DNA of 64,000 nt. Source: Pseudogracilibacillus sp037072025. GTDB taxonomy: Bacteria; Bacillota; Bacilli; Bacillales; Amphibacillaceae. Position 1 is the first letter of the stretch; the number at the start of each line of letters is the position of its first letter. Made by a program: the position numbers and the translations under genes. Below the pieces are notes generated by a model, which did not search any database, was not told where the DNA came from, and saw nothing but the letters and a program-made list of their open reading frames with translations. This document shows positions 1-8,952 of the stretch, one piece after another. The DNA lies in assembly GCF_037072025.1 (NCBI RefSeq), contig NZ_JAXHDD010000020.1, forward strand, positions 4,230-68,229, written 5' to 3'.

Positions 1-124
1 CTTCCACAATAAAAAGTGGATAGATAAAATCATCAGCTGAAAGACTTGTTTCTCTGACCAATGCACGCATTGCTTCCGATGTACGTAGTCTCCGGTGTCG
101 TCTAAATGTTATGTTATCTACCAT
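1..124 (-). CDS. hemB: HemB, porphobilinogen synthase (N-terminal part, cut by window edge)
   Basis: The gene runs off the left edge; only about the first 41 codons are visible. The N-terminus reads MVDNITFRRHRRLRTSEAMR and continues with the DDFIYPLF block, which matches Bacillus HemB (RHRRLRTS...DFIYPIF). HemB condenses two 5-aminolevulinate molecules into porphobilinogen. The ATG at 124 overlaps the TAA of hemD by one base (TAATG), and a GGAGGAGATATA ribosome binding site lies inside the hemD 3' end, so the two genes are translationally coupled. The catalytic and metal-binding parts are outside the window. Confidence 0.88.
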   Translation of the reverse strand, partial: MVDNITFRRHRRLRTSEAMRALVRETSLSADDFIYPLFIVE

Positions 125-885
125 TATATCTCCTCCATATGAATATAGTTTTTCATCCTTTCGACCATACTTTCAATCGTAAATGTATTTGGAACTATTG
201 TCGTTGTAAATCCAAACTTTTTTGCTGTTTGTTCCGTAGTCGTTCCAATACAGGCACAAGGAATAAGAAATATATCTTGAATGTTAGGGTGATCTTCCAT
301 TATTTTCATAAAAGCTTTTACTGTTGAAGGGCTTGTAAATGTCAACAGGTCGATATTTTTTTCTTGAATCACACGAATCAACTTATCTTTCATTTCTAAA
401 TTGTACGCTGTTTCATAAACAACACACGTATTAAATCCAAGGTTTCGTTCAGACAATTCTTTCACCAGTAATTTCCTTGAAATATTTCCTCGAACGAGTA
501 AAACATCGTTAACATCTGGATAGGTTTCAAAAAATTCTTTTGCCATAACATCTGCGTTATATGTTGACGGTATAAACTCCGCTTCAAATCCAAAACTTTT
601 TAAAGCCTTTTCTGTTTTATGACCTACCGTAGCAAATTTAATATCTTCAAAATTTTCATTTGAAAATTGGTTAAAAAAACAATTCACACCGTGGGCGCTA
701 GTAAAAAAGATCCATGTAAATTGATCGATGTTTATATTATTATTCGTTTGTTCAAGGCAGCGAATCGATAGTAATGGAACTTCAATTGGAACACCACCAG
801 AATTTGTTATTAAGTCTGAAAATTGTTTCGCTTGTGATGCTTCTCTCGTTACTAGAATTTTTTTCCCCTGAAGAGATTGTATCAT
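124..885 (-). CDS. hemD: HemD, uroporphyrinogen-III synthase
   Basis: A 253-residue protein, normal length for HemD, which cyclises and inverts ring D of hydroxymethylbilane to give uroporphyrinogen III. It has the two-lobe HemD pattern: an N-terminal GKKILVTREASQA block, WIFFTSAHGVN near residue 60, and a second-lobe LLTFTSPSTVKAFM followed by ACIGTTTEQTAKKFG. The family is poorly conserved, so position between hemC and hemB adds much of the weight. The ATG overlaps the hemC stop in an ATGA arrangement, which implies coupled translation. Confidence 0.88.
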   Translation of the reverse strand: MIQSLQGKKILVTREASQAKQFSDLITNSGGVPIEVPLLSIRCLEQTNNNINIDQFTWIFFTSAHGVNCFFNQFSNENFEDIKFATVGHKTEKALKSFGFEAEFIPSTYNADVMAKEFFETYPDVNDVLLVRGNISRKLLVKELSERNLGFNTCVVYETAYNLEMKDKLIRVIQEKNIDLLTFTSPSTVKAFMKIMEDHPNIQDIFLIPCACIGTTTEQTAKKFGFTTTIVPNTFTIESMVERMKNYIHMEEI

Positions 886-1811
886 TCCTTACTGAGCTCC
901 TCTTTTGCAGCTTGGATCATCTCTTTCGCACCTTGACTAATAAGATTGTTCACTGCATATTCAGCCACCGCCTGAATCGATTCACCTTTTGATGTACAAG
1001 TTATTATTTTATCTCCATCTATCGATGCAACAGATGTATAAAGGATAATTTCACCATTTTCTACATGCGCATAAGCCCCGATTGGCGCTTTATCTTCTTG
1101 ATCCAATCGATTAACAAATTCTCGTTCTGTTTTTATCGCAATTTCTGACTCTGGGTCATTAATCTTTGTTAAAAGCTTTTTTATTTCCACATCATCATTT
1201 CGACACTCAATCGCTAATGCTCCTTGACCTGCAGCAGGAGTAAATTCCTTTGCAGGTAAATATTCTGTAATTACATCTGTTATTCCTAGTCGTTTTAAAC
1301 CGGCAACTGCTAAAATAATCCCATCAAATTTCCCTTCTTCTAGTTGCTTAATTCGTGCATCAACCGCTCCTCTAATCCAACGAGTCTTTAAATGAGGGAA
1401 TTTGGCTTTAATTTGTGCTGCACGCCTCGCACTACTTGTCCCAATTACAGCTCCATCGGGTAAATCGGCTAGATTTTTTTGCCCCCGCCCAATATATGCA
1501 TCCCGATGATCTTCTCGTTTCGGTATAGCACCAATAACAAATTCAGCAGGCAAATGAGCTTGCAAATCTTTTAAACTATGTACAGCAAAATCAATTTCTT
1601 TTTTGTGTAATGCCTCTTCAATATCTTGGATAAATATCCCTGCACCACCAACCTTGGACAAAGATACTTGTTGATTTCGATCTCCCTTTGTAGATATATA
1701 CTTTACCTCAAAATTATAAGGAACTTCTTTTTTCTTCAGTTCATTGATCACCCATTTTGTTTGAGTAACCGCTAAATTACTTTCCCTCGTACCGACAATA
1801 ACTTTTCGCAT
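882..1811 (-). CDS. hemC: HemC, hydroxymethylbilane synthase (divergent, lacks cofactor Cys)
   Basis: A 309-residue protein of normal length that belongs clearly to porphobilinogen deaminase: VGTRESNLAVTQT at the start, VHSLKD with the catalytic Asp near residue 82, GTSSARR at 124-130, GLKRLG and AAGQGALAIECR. HemC polymerises four porphobilinogens on a dipyrromethane cofactor that is thioether-linked to a Cys in the motif GGCxxPIG. Here the aligned stretch is LDQEDKAPIGAYA (236-248), so Gly-Gly-Cys is Gln-Glu-Asp and no Cys lies nearby. Other conserved spots also differ: GGKGLF is GGAGIF and RGNV is RGAV. The frame is open and the operon position normal, with start ATG behind AAAGGAGG. Catalysis by the standard mechanism is doubtful; see findings. 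Confidence 0.9.
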   Translation of the reverse strand: MRKVIVGTRESNLAVTQTKWVINELKKKEVPYNFEVKYISTKGDRNQQVSLSKVGGAGIFIQDIEEALHKKEIDFAVHSLKDLQAHLPAEFVIGAIPKREDHRDAYIGRGQKNLADLPDGAVIGTSSARRAAQIKAKFPHLKTRWIRGAVDARIKQLEEGKFDGIILAVAGLKRLGITDVITEYLPAKEFTPAAGQGALAIECRNDDVEIKKLLTKINDPESEIAIKTEREFVNRLDQEDKAPIGAYAHVENGEIILYTSVASIDGDKIITCTSKGESIQAVAEYAVNNLISQGAKEMIQAAKEELSKE

Positions 1812-1955
1812 GAAATGCCTCCTTTAAACAATAGTTTATCGCTCTATAGCTGGAAATACAGTTGCACTTATCTCCCACAAAACCTTGCAGAGGAGAGAGT
1901 GGGGTGATATTTCGCTTTCACCAGTATGCAAGTGGTATTTTGCTTTCCTAATTTG

Positions 1956-2774
1956 TCAAAAATGAAAGTCCGATAACGTAGAAAACAGAAAAAAGTTGAT
2001 TAAAAGCCATAAAAAAGCCGCAGAATTATATATTGAAATTGGTTTCCCTCTATATCCTTTTAGAATGCGTAATAACAAGTAAATGATGTAAACGAACAAG
2101 ACGAGAATAGATCCAATTGTTTTAATATCAAACCAATAAAATTCCACGGATGTTACATAAGCCCAAACAACTCCAAATGTAAGACCAATCAATAACAATG
2201 GGACACCGATGATCACGGAAAAATAGGAATAAGCATCCAGTTTTTCCAAATCTGTAAATCGCCACATCCATTGTAACCCTTTTTTCTCTTTTAAAAAATA
2301 ATATTGTATTAAATACATCATAGCCAGCATAAAAGATATTGTGAAAAAAACATATGAAATTAAAGCAAGCGTTATATGAATAATTAAAATTTCATGAACA
2401 AATTCGCTACCTTGTTCATAAATACCAGCTTGTGCATTTAACGAAAGGGATAATAGCAGTAAGAAAAAGCTAAATAAATTAGTGAAAAAAACGACAAAAT
2501 GAACGTTGAAAAAATGATTTAATAAAACAGAAAATAAAATTAACACCCAGGCATAAAAAAATAAACCATCGTTTAAAGATAAAATTGGAAAATTCTTGTC
2601 AATAAACGTTTGGTTATATAAAACAATTGTTTGAATTACCCAGACAATACAGAGTAAATAAAACGATAGTTTATTTACTCTGCGATTGCTTTTAATAAAA
2701 TCTATAAAATAACCGATTAAACTAATACTGTAAATTAAAAGCATTAATTCATATATCCATTTGGAAGCAAACAT
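1956..2774 (-). CDS. hemX: HemX, CcsA/HemX-type membrane protein
   Basis: A 272-residue very hydrophobic protein with about eight predicted membrane segments, matching HemX of Bacillus, a member of the cytochrome c assembly (CcsA/ResC) superfamily. In B. subtilis HemX lowers the cellular amount of HemA. A family-like HITLALISYVFF block is visible near residue 133. It lies directly after hemA, with 28 bases between the genes, and about 145 bases before hemC. The start ATG follows AAAGGGAAAA. The molecular function of HemX itself is not settled. Confidence 0.85.
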   Translation of the reverse strand: MFASKWIYELMLLIYSISLIGYFIDFIKSNRRVNKLSFYLLCIVWVIQTIVLYNQTFIDKNFPILSLNDGLFFYAWVLILFSVLLNHFFNVHFVVFFTNLFSFFLLLLSLSLNAQAGIYEQGSEFVHEILIIHITLALISYVFFTISFMLAMMYLIQYYFLKEKKGLQWMWRFTDLEKLDAYSYFSVIIGVPLLLIGLTFGVVWAYVTSVEFYWFDIKTIGSILVLFVYIIYLLLRILKGYRGKPISIYNSAAFLWLLINFFLFSTLSDFHF

Positions 2775-2802
2775 TTATTTTCCCTTTCTCATGAACATGA
2801 AC

Positions 2803-4161
2803 TTAATCTGCAAATGGAGATGTAGTTGTAATGTTCTTTGCTCCGTTTACAATGGCTTTTGTTCTGTTTGATTTTCTCTCCGCTTCCTTCTTCACTTTTT
2901 CGTCAATCCCAAATATATCTACGAATAAGGACAACAGTTCTTCAGAATTTTTATTGCCTGCCATTTCTTTAGCTTGAATAATTGGATCTTTTAACAATTG
3001 GTTAACGATACTTTTTGTATGTTTACTAATCACTTTTTGTTCCCGTTCTGTAAGGTCTGGAATTTTACGTTTAATACTGGCAAAAGTTTCACTTTGTATG
3101 TCTAATGCTTTTTCCCTTAATGCACGAATCACCGGGACAACACCAAGAGTTGTTACCCATTCTTTAAATTCGTAAATTTCATCTGCTAATTGCATTTCAA
3201 TTACTTTAGCAGCTTCTTGTCGCTCAGCTAAGTTCTGATCTACAATATGTTGTAGATCATCTATATCATAAAGAAAAACACTATCAAGTTCACTAATATC
3301 CGCATCCAAATCTCTTGGAACAGCAATATCTACTAAAAAAAGAGGTTTTCCTTTTCTAACCTTTTGAATGGGTTCAAAATCCTTCTTAGAAAGAATCGGA
3401 TCTTTAGCAGCAGTTGAACTAATTAAAATATCTGCTTTTTGCAAAACAGTCTCTAATTCATCTGATGTTTTTGCTGTTGCTTTAAACTGTGTCGCTAATT
3501 GTTCTGCTCGTTTAAGCGTACGATTTATTACTGTAATACTCCCAACATCCGCTCCGTAGAGATTTTTAACAGCAAGTTCTCCCATTTCACCCGCACCATA
3601 GATAACAACATGTTTATCAGTAATATCACCGAATATTTTTTTTGCAAGTTCCACTGCAGCATAACTGACAGAAACGGCATGTTCACCAATTGCAGTTTCT
3701 TTATGCGCACGCTTAGCAAAAGTTATCGCACGTTTAAACAATTCATTAAAGATCGTACCTGTAGTTTTTAACTTTTGTGCAGTCAGGAACGTGTCTCTGA
3801 TTTGCCCGAGAATTTGTGTCTCTCCAAGAACCATTGAATGAAGTCCAACTGACACTCGTAGTAAATGCTCAATGGCTTCATCATTTTCATTAATTTCTAA
3901 AAACGAAGCAAATTCATCCATCGGTATATTAAACCAATCGGATATAAATTGTTTAATATAATAACGACCAGTATGAATTTGATCAACAACAGCATAAACT
4001 TCTGTACGATTACATGTAGAAATGATTACATTTTCCAAAATGCTCTTTCTAGTATTTAATTGTAACATTGCGTCCTCTATGGACTCTTCAGAAAAAGCAA
4101 GCTTTTCACGTATCTCTACAGGTGCTGTTTTATAATTAAAGCCTACTTGTAAAATATACAC
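2803..4161 (-). CDS. hemA: HemA, glutamyl-tRNA reductase
   Basis: A 452-residue protein that reduces Glu-tRNA(Glu) to glutamate-1-semialdehyde, the first committed step of C5 heme synthesis. Visible motifs are STCNRTEVYAV with catalytic Cys50, LGETQILGQIRD, the NADPH-binding VIYGAGEMGELA block near residue 187, and LFLVDIAVPRD. The C-terminal dimerisation helix region carries VVPVIRALREKA. Translation starts at GTG 4161 with AAAGGAGC nine bases upstream. It is the first gene of the hem operon and has an extended -10 promoter upstream. Confidence 0.95.
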   Translation of the reverse strand: MYILQVGFNYKTAPVEIREKLAFSEESIEDAMLQLNTRKSILENVIISTCNRTEVYAVVDQIHTGRYYIKQFISDWFNIPMDEFASFLEINENDEAIEHLLRVSVGLHSMVLGETQILGQIRDTFLTAQKLKTTGTIFNELFKRAITFAKRAHKETAIGEHAVSVSYAAVELAKKIFGDITDKHVVIYGAGEMGELAVKNLYGADVGSITVINRTLKRAEQLATQFKATAKTSDELETVLQKADILISSTAAKDPILSKKDFEPIQKVRKGKPLFLVDIAVPRDLDADISELDSVFLYDIDDLQHIVDQNLAERQEAAKVIEMQLADEIYEFKEWVTTLGVVPVIRALREKALDIQSETFASIKRKIPDLTEREQKVISKHTKSIVNQLLKDPIIQAKEMAGNKNSEELLSLFVDIFGIDEKVKKEAERKSNRTKAIVNGAKNITTTSPFAD

Positions 4162-4215
4162 GTTTCATGCTCCTTTAAGCATTGATTTCATCAAGATAAT
4201 AATTATTCTAATCTA

Positions 4216-4224
4216 ATTATAACA
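4216..4224 (-). promoter_or_regulatory. Extended -10 promoter of the hem operon
   Basis: On the minus strand TGTTATAAT (TG, one base, TATAAT) lies about 55 bases upstream of the hemA GTG. No good -35 box is seen 17 bases further upstream, which fits an extended -10 sigma-A promoter. Assigned by eye. Confidence 0.5.
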
Positions 4225-4314
4225 TTATGTGCCTAGTATTTCTTGTATAAGTTTTGAACTTACTTTGACATTATTTTAAAAACTTCTTCAACTAAATGAC
4301 TAAATCAGTTATAA

Positions 4315-4519
4315 TGCGTGTTCAAAAAGGAGGATAAAAAGGAGCAAGAAGTTCGAGGCGGCGCAGCTTTGGCAGCGGAATGTATGCTTTTAAATACATG
4401 AGCAAAGATCTGGCACGCAGAAATAGTGCTTTCCTTTTTCAAGGAGCAGAGAAACAAGCATTCGTGCGAAATTCACTGTGTCTTTTTTACCGGACTTTTT
4501 GAACATCCTCTTATAGTAT
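4315..4519. repeat. MITE-like dispersed repeat, copy 1 (long form)
   Basis: The core from 4319 to 4505 is bounded by an inverted repeat, TGTTCAAAAAGG at the left and ACTTTTTGAACA at the right. Identity with the copy at 8953-9116 continues past the right end through TCCTCTTATAGTAT. Shared internal blocks are GAGGATAAAAAGGA, AAGAAGTTCGAGG, CAGCGGAATGTATG and a short ATGTAT...ATACAT palindrome. This copy is about 40 bases longer than the other, through an insert around 4405-4450. No reading frame with a start and ribosome binding site is seen inside. Confidence 0.8.
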
Positions 4520-4606
4520 ATACATTTTTTAAAATTATACTTGTTGATTTTTTATCCGTATATTATGATAGTACTGTATTTAATACAGGAAAAGAGAGGA
4601 TTATCG

Positions 4607-5089
4607 ATGAAAAAGCAACATGCACTTTCTGCATACGTATTAATTGGAATTGGAATTTATTTTTTAGTCAAACAGTTAGATTTAGCTTTATTTGATAACT
4701 TTTATTCATGGCCTACTTTCTTAATTATTATCGGAATAGCATTTTTAATTCACAGCTATTCTGCAAAAGAATATAACAATATATTTACTGGTGTATTATT
4801 ACTAGGTTTAGGAATTCATTTTCACGGGTTAGAAAATTATGACTTTTGGTTTGATCATTGGTCTGCATATGCACTTATTGTCGGAGTATCCTTTTTCATC
4901 CGCTATTTAAAAACAGGATCTGGTTTAATTCCGGCCGCTATATTAGTTGGTATAGCTTTGTTAATAATATTCTCTGTAACATTGCCAGAGTGGTTTCATT
5001 GGATTTATGGTGTAGTTGAGTTTTTAGAAACATTTTGGCCAGTCGCACTCATTGTCATTGGTGTGTACTTATTAAGAGTTAGAAAATAG
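4607..5089 (+). CDS. Small membrane protein with LiaI/LiaF-like TM region
   Basis: A 160-residue protein made mostly of hydrophobic segments separated by short polar turns (YVLIGIGIYFLVKQ, WPTFLIIIGIAFLI, GVLLLGLGIHF, ALIVGVSFFIRYL, FWPVALIVIGVYLL). Repeated W-P plus glycine-rich TM pairs are typical of the LiaI/LiaF-like transmembrane region, found in cell-envelope stress sensing proteins. The chosen start is the ATG after AGAGAGGATTATCG; an upstream in-frame ATG at 4541 lacks a ribosome binding site. It stands alone between two repeats and converges on ysxC. The C-terminal LiaF sensor domain is absent. The family call is tentative. Confidence 0.6.
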   Translation: MKKQHALSAYVLIGIGIYFLVKQLDLALFDNFYSWPTFLIIIGIAFLIHSYSAKEYNNIFTGVLLLGLGIHFHGLENYDFWFDHWSAYALIVGVSFFIRYLKTGSGLIPAAILVGIALLIIFSVTLPEWFHWIYGVVEFLETFWPVALIVIGVYLLRVRK

Positions 5090-5240
5090 AATGCTGATGA
5101 TGTCTACAGGATGCCTCGTTTAAGCAATTCTACTCTTAATGGGAGAAAAATACTCCCGTGACACATAACTAAAACGTTCCACTTTAGAACGAAACAAATA
5201 GAAAGGAAGTTCATTCGTAGAATCTAATATGTAGTTGAAG

Positions 5241-5662
5241 TAAACTGCGACGTAAAGAATTACTCGCACTCTAAGATGTCGAGTCGATCGCGAACATGTC
5301 GAGTCGTTTTCCGAGATGTCGAGTCGATTGCAAACATGTCGAGTCGTTTTCCAAGATGTCGAGTCGATCGCGAACATGTCGAGTCGATTGCAAACATGTC
5401 GAGTCGTTTTCCAAGATGTTGAGTCGATTGCGAACATGTTGAGTCATTTTCCAAGATGTCGAGTCGGTCGCGAACATGTCGAGTCATTTTCCAAGATGTC
5501 GAGTCGATTGCGAACATGTTGAGTCGTTTTCCAAGATGTCGAGTCGATTGCGAACATGTCGAGTCATTTTCCAAGATGTTGAGTCCGTTTCGCAATATAT
5601 GAGTTGCCCCTGATATGGAGTTGATACATAACATAACAAGTAGACTCTTATGTCGCAGTTTA
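5241..5662. repeat. 11-bp inverted repeat framing tandem array A
   Basis: TAAACTGCGAC at 5241-5251 and its exact complement GTCGCAGTTTA at 5652-5662 flank the tandem array. Similarity continues inward for several bases (GTAAAGA against ATAAGAG, read in the same orientation). The framed block is about 420 bp. Confidence 0.6.
5276..5595. repeat. Tandem array A: sixteen 20-bp units in two alternating types
   Basis: Every unit is exactly 20 bp and begins ATGT. Type a reads ATGTCGAGTCGATTGCGAAC and type b ATGTCGAGTCGTTTTCCAAG; they alternate a,b,a,b with one a-a break (fifth and sixth units). Fifteen units match with a few substitutions, and the sixteenth (5576-5595) is degenerate. The array lies between convergent genes. 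Because 20 is not a multiple of three, open frames across it are repeat artefacts. There are no unique spacers. Confidence 0.92.
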
Positions 5663-5699
5663 TGGAAATTAAAAATCAAGTTTACAAAAGCAGCCTTAA

Positions 5700-5741
5700 G
5701 AAAAATCCGCTTTTTTCATAATGAAAAAAAGCGGATTTTTC
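5700..5741 (-). terminator. Terminator downstream of ysxC
   Basis: A long stem, AAAAATCCGCTTTTTTCA against TGAAAAAAAGCGGATTTTT, with a three-base loop. It carries a T run on either strand and ends the ysxC-lonA transcript at its stop codon; it may also act on the plus strand. Confidence 0.85.
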
Positions 5742-6322
5742 TATATATATTTTATTATTTCTTTCCAAACTAAATCTTTATTTTCACTAGTTTCCGATGA
5801 AAACGGGATAATCGTAATAGCATCATTTTCACCGAAGGCTTTTTTTATTTGATTTACATGATGAGCACGTTTATTTTTTGCGATCTTATCTAACTTTGTC
5901 GCTATAATAAGCAGTGGTATTTCAAAATAATTAATATAATCATACATTTGCAAATCTTCGGTAGTAGGTTGATGGCGAATATCAACAATGAGCACGACGA
6001 GTTGGAGCTGCTCGCGTGTTTCAAAATATTCTTCCATCATTCTACCCCATTTTTCTCGTTCTTTTTTTGATACTTTCGCATAACCATATCCCGGTACATC
6101 AACAAAATAAAACAAATCATTAATTGTATAAAAATTTAAAGTACGTGTTTTACCAGGTTTTGATGATGTTCGAACAAGATTTTTCCTTCCGATAATCCGG
6201 TTAATAAATGAAGATTTCCCAACATTCGACCTCCCAGCTAAGGCGATCTCTGGGAGATTCGTTGTTGGGTACTGTGCTGTAGAAACAGCACTAATTTCAA
6301 TCTCGGCCTTTGTTACTTTCAT
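5741..6322 (-). CDS. ysxC: YsxC/EngB, ribosome-biogenesis GTPase
   Basis: A 193-residue GTP-binding protein of the TrmE-Era-EngA-EngB group, needed for late 50S subunit assembly. Motifs are the G1 loop GRSNVGKS (residues 30-37), the SSKPGKTRTLNFY switch region, G3 DVPGYG and G4 TKLD. The start MKVTKAEIEIS matches B. subtilis YsxC; a TTG-like extension six codons upstream was rejected. The first 26 bases overlap the 3' end of lonA, the conserved lonA-ysxC order of Bacillus, so the two are probably co-transcribed. Confidence 0.95.
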   Translation of the reverse strand: MKVTKAEIEISAVSTAQYPTTNLPEIALAGRSNVGKSSFINRIIGRKNLVRTSSKPGKTRTLNFYTINDLFYFVDVPGYGYAKVSKKEREKWGRMMEEYFETREQLQLVVLIVDIRHQPTTEDLQMYDYINYFEIPLLIIATKLDKIAKNKRAHHVNQIKKAFGENDAITIIPFSSETSENKDLVWKEIIKYI

Positions 6323-8645
6323 CAGCAGACTCCTCCACAAGAGCGTGTTTTAGAACTTCGTCTAAATTTTTCACTTTTATAAATGTTAAATCATCACGGA
6401 CACTTTTAGGAATATCCTCAATATCTCTGTCATTGTCTGCAGGAATGATGATCGTTGTAATACCTGCTCTATGAGCACTTAAGGATTTTTCTTTTAATCC
6501 ACCAATCGGTAAAACATGACCTCGTAATGTTATTTCACCTGTCATTCCTACATCACGTTTCACAGCACGACCTGTCAATGCTGAAACAAGTGCAGTTGCC
6601 ATCGTAATCCCAGCTGAAGGACCATCTTTTGGCGTAGCTCCTTCAGGTACGTGAATATGGATATCATACTGTTTATGAAAGTCTGCAGGAATTTTCAATT
6701 CATCCGCCCGTGAACGAATATAACTAAAAGCAGCTTGTGCGGATTCTCGCATTACGTCACCAAGTTTACCTGTTAGAATTAATTCCCCTTTACCAGGATA
6801 ATGGGAAACCTCAATCGATAATGTATCTCCGCCTACTGCTGTATATGCAAGACCAGTAGCGGTACCTACTTGGTCTTCTTGCTCCATTTGACCGTAGCGA
6901 TAAATTGGCTTTCCTAGTAATTCCTCTACCCTTTTATCTGTAACAATAACTCTTTTTTGTTTTCCTGAAACGATAATTTTAGCAGCTTTTCTACATAATG
7001 TAGCAACTGTTCGTTCTAAACCACGAACTCCTGCTTCACGGGTATATTCACGAATCACTTTCAATAACGCATTATCACGAATTTGCAAGTTTCCTTTTTT
7101 TAATCCATTTTCTTTTAGCTGTTTGGGGATAAGATGTCTTTTTGCAATATGGAGTTTTTCAACTTCTGTATATCCGGCAATTGAAATTAACTCCATTCTG
7201 TCTAACAATGGACCAGGTATATTATTTACATAATTGGCTGTTGCAATAAATAGAACATTCGATAAATCATACGTTTCTTCTATAAAATGGTCACTGAAAT
7301 TATGGTTTTGCTCCGGATCTAATACCTCCAGCATTGCTGAGGCAGGATCTCCTCTAAAGTCATTCGCCATTTTATCAATCTCATCAAGTAAGAAAACGGG
7401 ATTAGTTGTAGTTGCTCGTTTCATCCCTTGAATAATCCGACCCGGCATTGCACCAATATAGGTTCTCCTATGTCCTCTAATTTCCGCTTCATCTCGCACA
7501 CCACCAAGGGAGATTCGGACAAATTTACGACTAATCGCACGTGCAATTGATTTTGCAAGTGAAGTCTTTCCAACACCTGGTGGCCCGACTAAACATAAAA
7601 TAGGACCTTTAATAGAATTGGTTAATTTTTGCACAGCTAAATATTCCAAAATCCGTTCTTTTACCTTATCTAACCCATAATGATCTTCGTCTAATATTTT
7701 TTCAGCTTGTGCAATTTCAATCGTATCTTCTGTTTTTTCATGCCAAGGTAAGGAAATAAGCCAATCTATATAATTTCTAATCACTGAACTTTCTGCTGAA
7801 CTTTGTGGAATTTTTTCGAAGCGATCTAATTCCTTTAACGCAACTGCAGACACTCGTTCCGGCATCTTGCGTTCGATGATTTTTTCCCGAAGTTGGTCAA
7901 CCTCACTAAGTTTTCCATCCCCTTCTCCGAGCTCTTTCTGAATTGCTTTTAGTTGTTCACGTAGATAATATTCTTTTTGTGTTTGTTCCATTGAAGTTTG
8001 AACACGTTTACCAATTTTCCTCTCTAAATCAAGCACTTTTTTTTCATTCGTAATAATGGTTAATAAATGCTGCATTCGTTCTTTCACATTGTCTATTTCT
8101 AATAAATCCTGTTTTTCTTTCACTTTGAGTGGTAAATGTGAGGCAATCATAAAAGCTAATCGGCTTGGTTCATCAATATCCGATACTGTCGCCAAAGTTT
8201 CCTTCGTAATTTTTCGGGACACTTTTATATATTGGCCAAATTGAGATACGAGCTGGCGCATTAAAGCTTCTATTTCATGAGAATCTTCTGAAAGATCCTC
8301 TAATTTATTAATTGCTACTTTATATTCTTCTTTATCATCTTCTATATAACGAATTATTTCGGCACGATGTAATCCTTCAACTAAAACGCGAATAGTCCCA
8401 TTTGGAAGTTTAAGCATTTGATTTATTTTTGCTAACGTTCCAATTCGATATATCTCATCAGGTTTTGGATCCTCATTTGCGGATTCCTTCTGTGATACTA
8501 GAAAAATTTCCTGATCACCCATCATAGCTGTTTCTAAAGAAGCGATTGACTTCTTTCTACCAACATCTAAATGTAAGACCATAGATGGGTAAACGAGTAT
8601 GCCGCGTAATGCAAGTAACGGCACTTGAACTGGTTCAACTGACAT
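6297..8645 (-). CDS. lonA: LonA, ATP-dependent protease
   Basis: A 782-residue Lon protease. The N-terminal substrate-binding domain begins VPLLALRGILVYPSMVLHLDVGR. The AAA+ module has Walker A GPPGVGKTS and Walker B LLDEIDKM, and the C-terminal peptidase has the KDGPSAGIT motif with the catalytic Ser, with the Lys partner in GGLKEKSLSAHRAG. It degrades misfolded and regulatory proteins in the cytosol. The ATG at 8645 has GGAGG eight bases upstream, and is preferred to an in-frame ATG five codons earlier that overlaps this site. In B. subtilis lonB lies between clpX and lonA; here that space has no gene. Confidence 0.96.
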   Translation of the reverse strand: MSVEPVQVPLLALRGILVYPSMVLHLDVGRKKSIASLETAMMGDQEIFLVSQKESANEDPKPDEIYRIGTLAKINQMLKLPNGTIRVLVEGLHRAEIIRYIEDDKEEYKVAINKLEDLSEDSHEIEALMRQLVSQFGQYIKVSRKITKETLATVSDIDEPSRLAFMIASHLPLKVKEKQDLLEIDNVKERMQHLLTIITNEKKVLDLERKIGKRVQTSMEQTQKEYYLREQLKAIQKELGEGDGKLSEVDQLREKIIERKMPERVSAVALKELDRFEKIPQSSAESSVIRNYIDWLISLPWHEKTEDTIEIAQAEKILDEDHYGLDKVKERILEYLAVQKLTNSIKGPILCLVGPPGVGKTSLAKSIARAISRKFVRISLGGVRDEAEIRGHRRTYIGAMPGRIIQGMKRATTTNPVFLLDEIDKMANDFRGDPASAMLEVLDPEQNHNFSDHFIEETYDLSNVLFIATANYVNNIPGPLLDRMELISIAGYTEVEKLHIAKRHLIPKQLKENGLKKGNLQIRDNALLKVIREYTREAGVRGLERTVATLCRKAAKIIVSGKQKRVIVTDKRVEELLGKPIYRYGQMEQEDQVGTATGLAYTAVGGDTLSIEVSHYPGKGELILTGKLGDVMRESAQAAFSYIRSRADELKIPADFHKQYDIHIHVPEGATPKDGPSAGITMATALVSALTGRAVKRDVGMTGEITLRGHVLPIGGLKEKSLSAHRAGITTIIIPADNDRDIEDIPKSVRDDLTFIKVKNLDEVLKHALVEESADESNKGRD

Positions 8646-8952
8646 AATACGTACCTCCAACTATAAACATCTTTTAAGCACTAACTAATCCTCTTGGCAT
8701 TACAAATTCTCATCTCTACAAAGTGAGATAAGTGTCAAATAAAGGATGCTCACTGACTGTCAATCCATAAGGCGAAGTCAAAAGATATGTTGCACCTATT
8801 CCAAAAAATGAACAAGCTTTAAATGAGTAAGACTGATGTTCGGTAAGAGATTTAGATCTGAAATCTTTACGGCGAGATAAACATAAGTGTGATCTTACAA
8901 TACCTCGAATTTCTCGCCTCATTACCAAAACTGAGTCAAATCTACTTTAAAG
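8646..8952. other. Intergenic region in the place of lonB
   Basis: About 300 bases without a supported gene. A 70-codon open frame on the minus strand (8716-8928) has no convincing ribosome binding site and no recognisable domain. I see no Lon-like residues, so lonB seems to be cleanly absent rather than decayed here. Confidence 0.5.

Noticed and set aside
5276..5595. CRISPR-like appearance of array A
   Set aside because: All 20-bp units are repeats of two types; there are no unique spacers and no cas genes.
5120..5679. Several open frames of 68-139 codons across array A on both strands
   Set aside because: They are products of the repeat in different frames, have no convincing ribosome binding site and no non-repetitive domain.
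8716..8928. 70-codon minus-strand frame between lonA and clpX as a lonB remnant
   Set aside because: No residues resembling LonB and no start signal.
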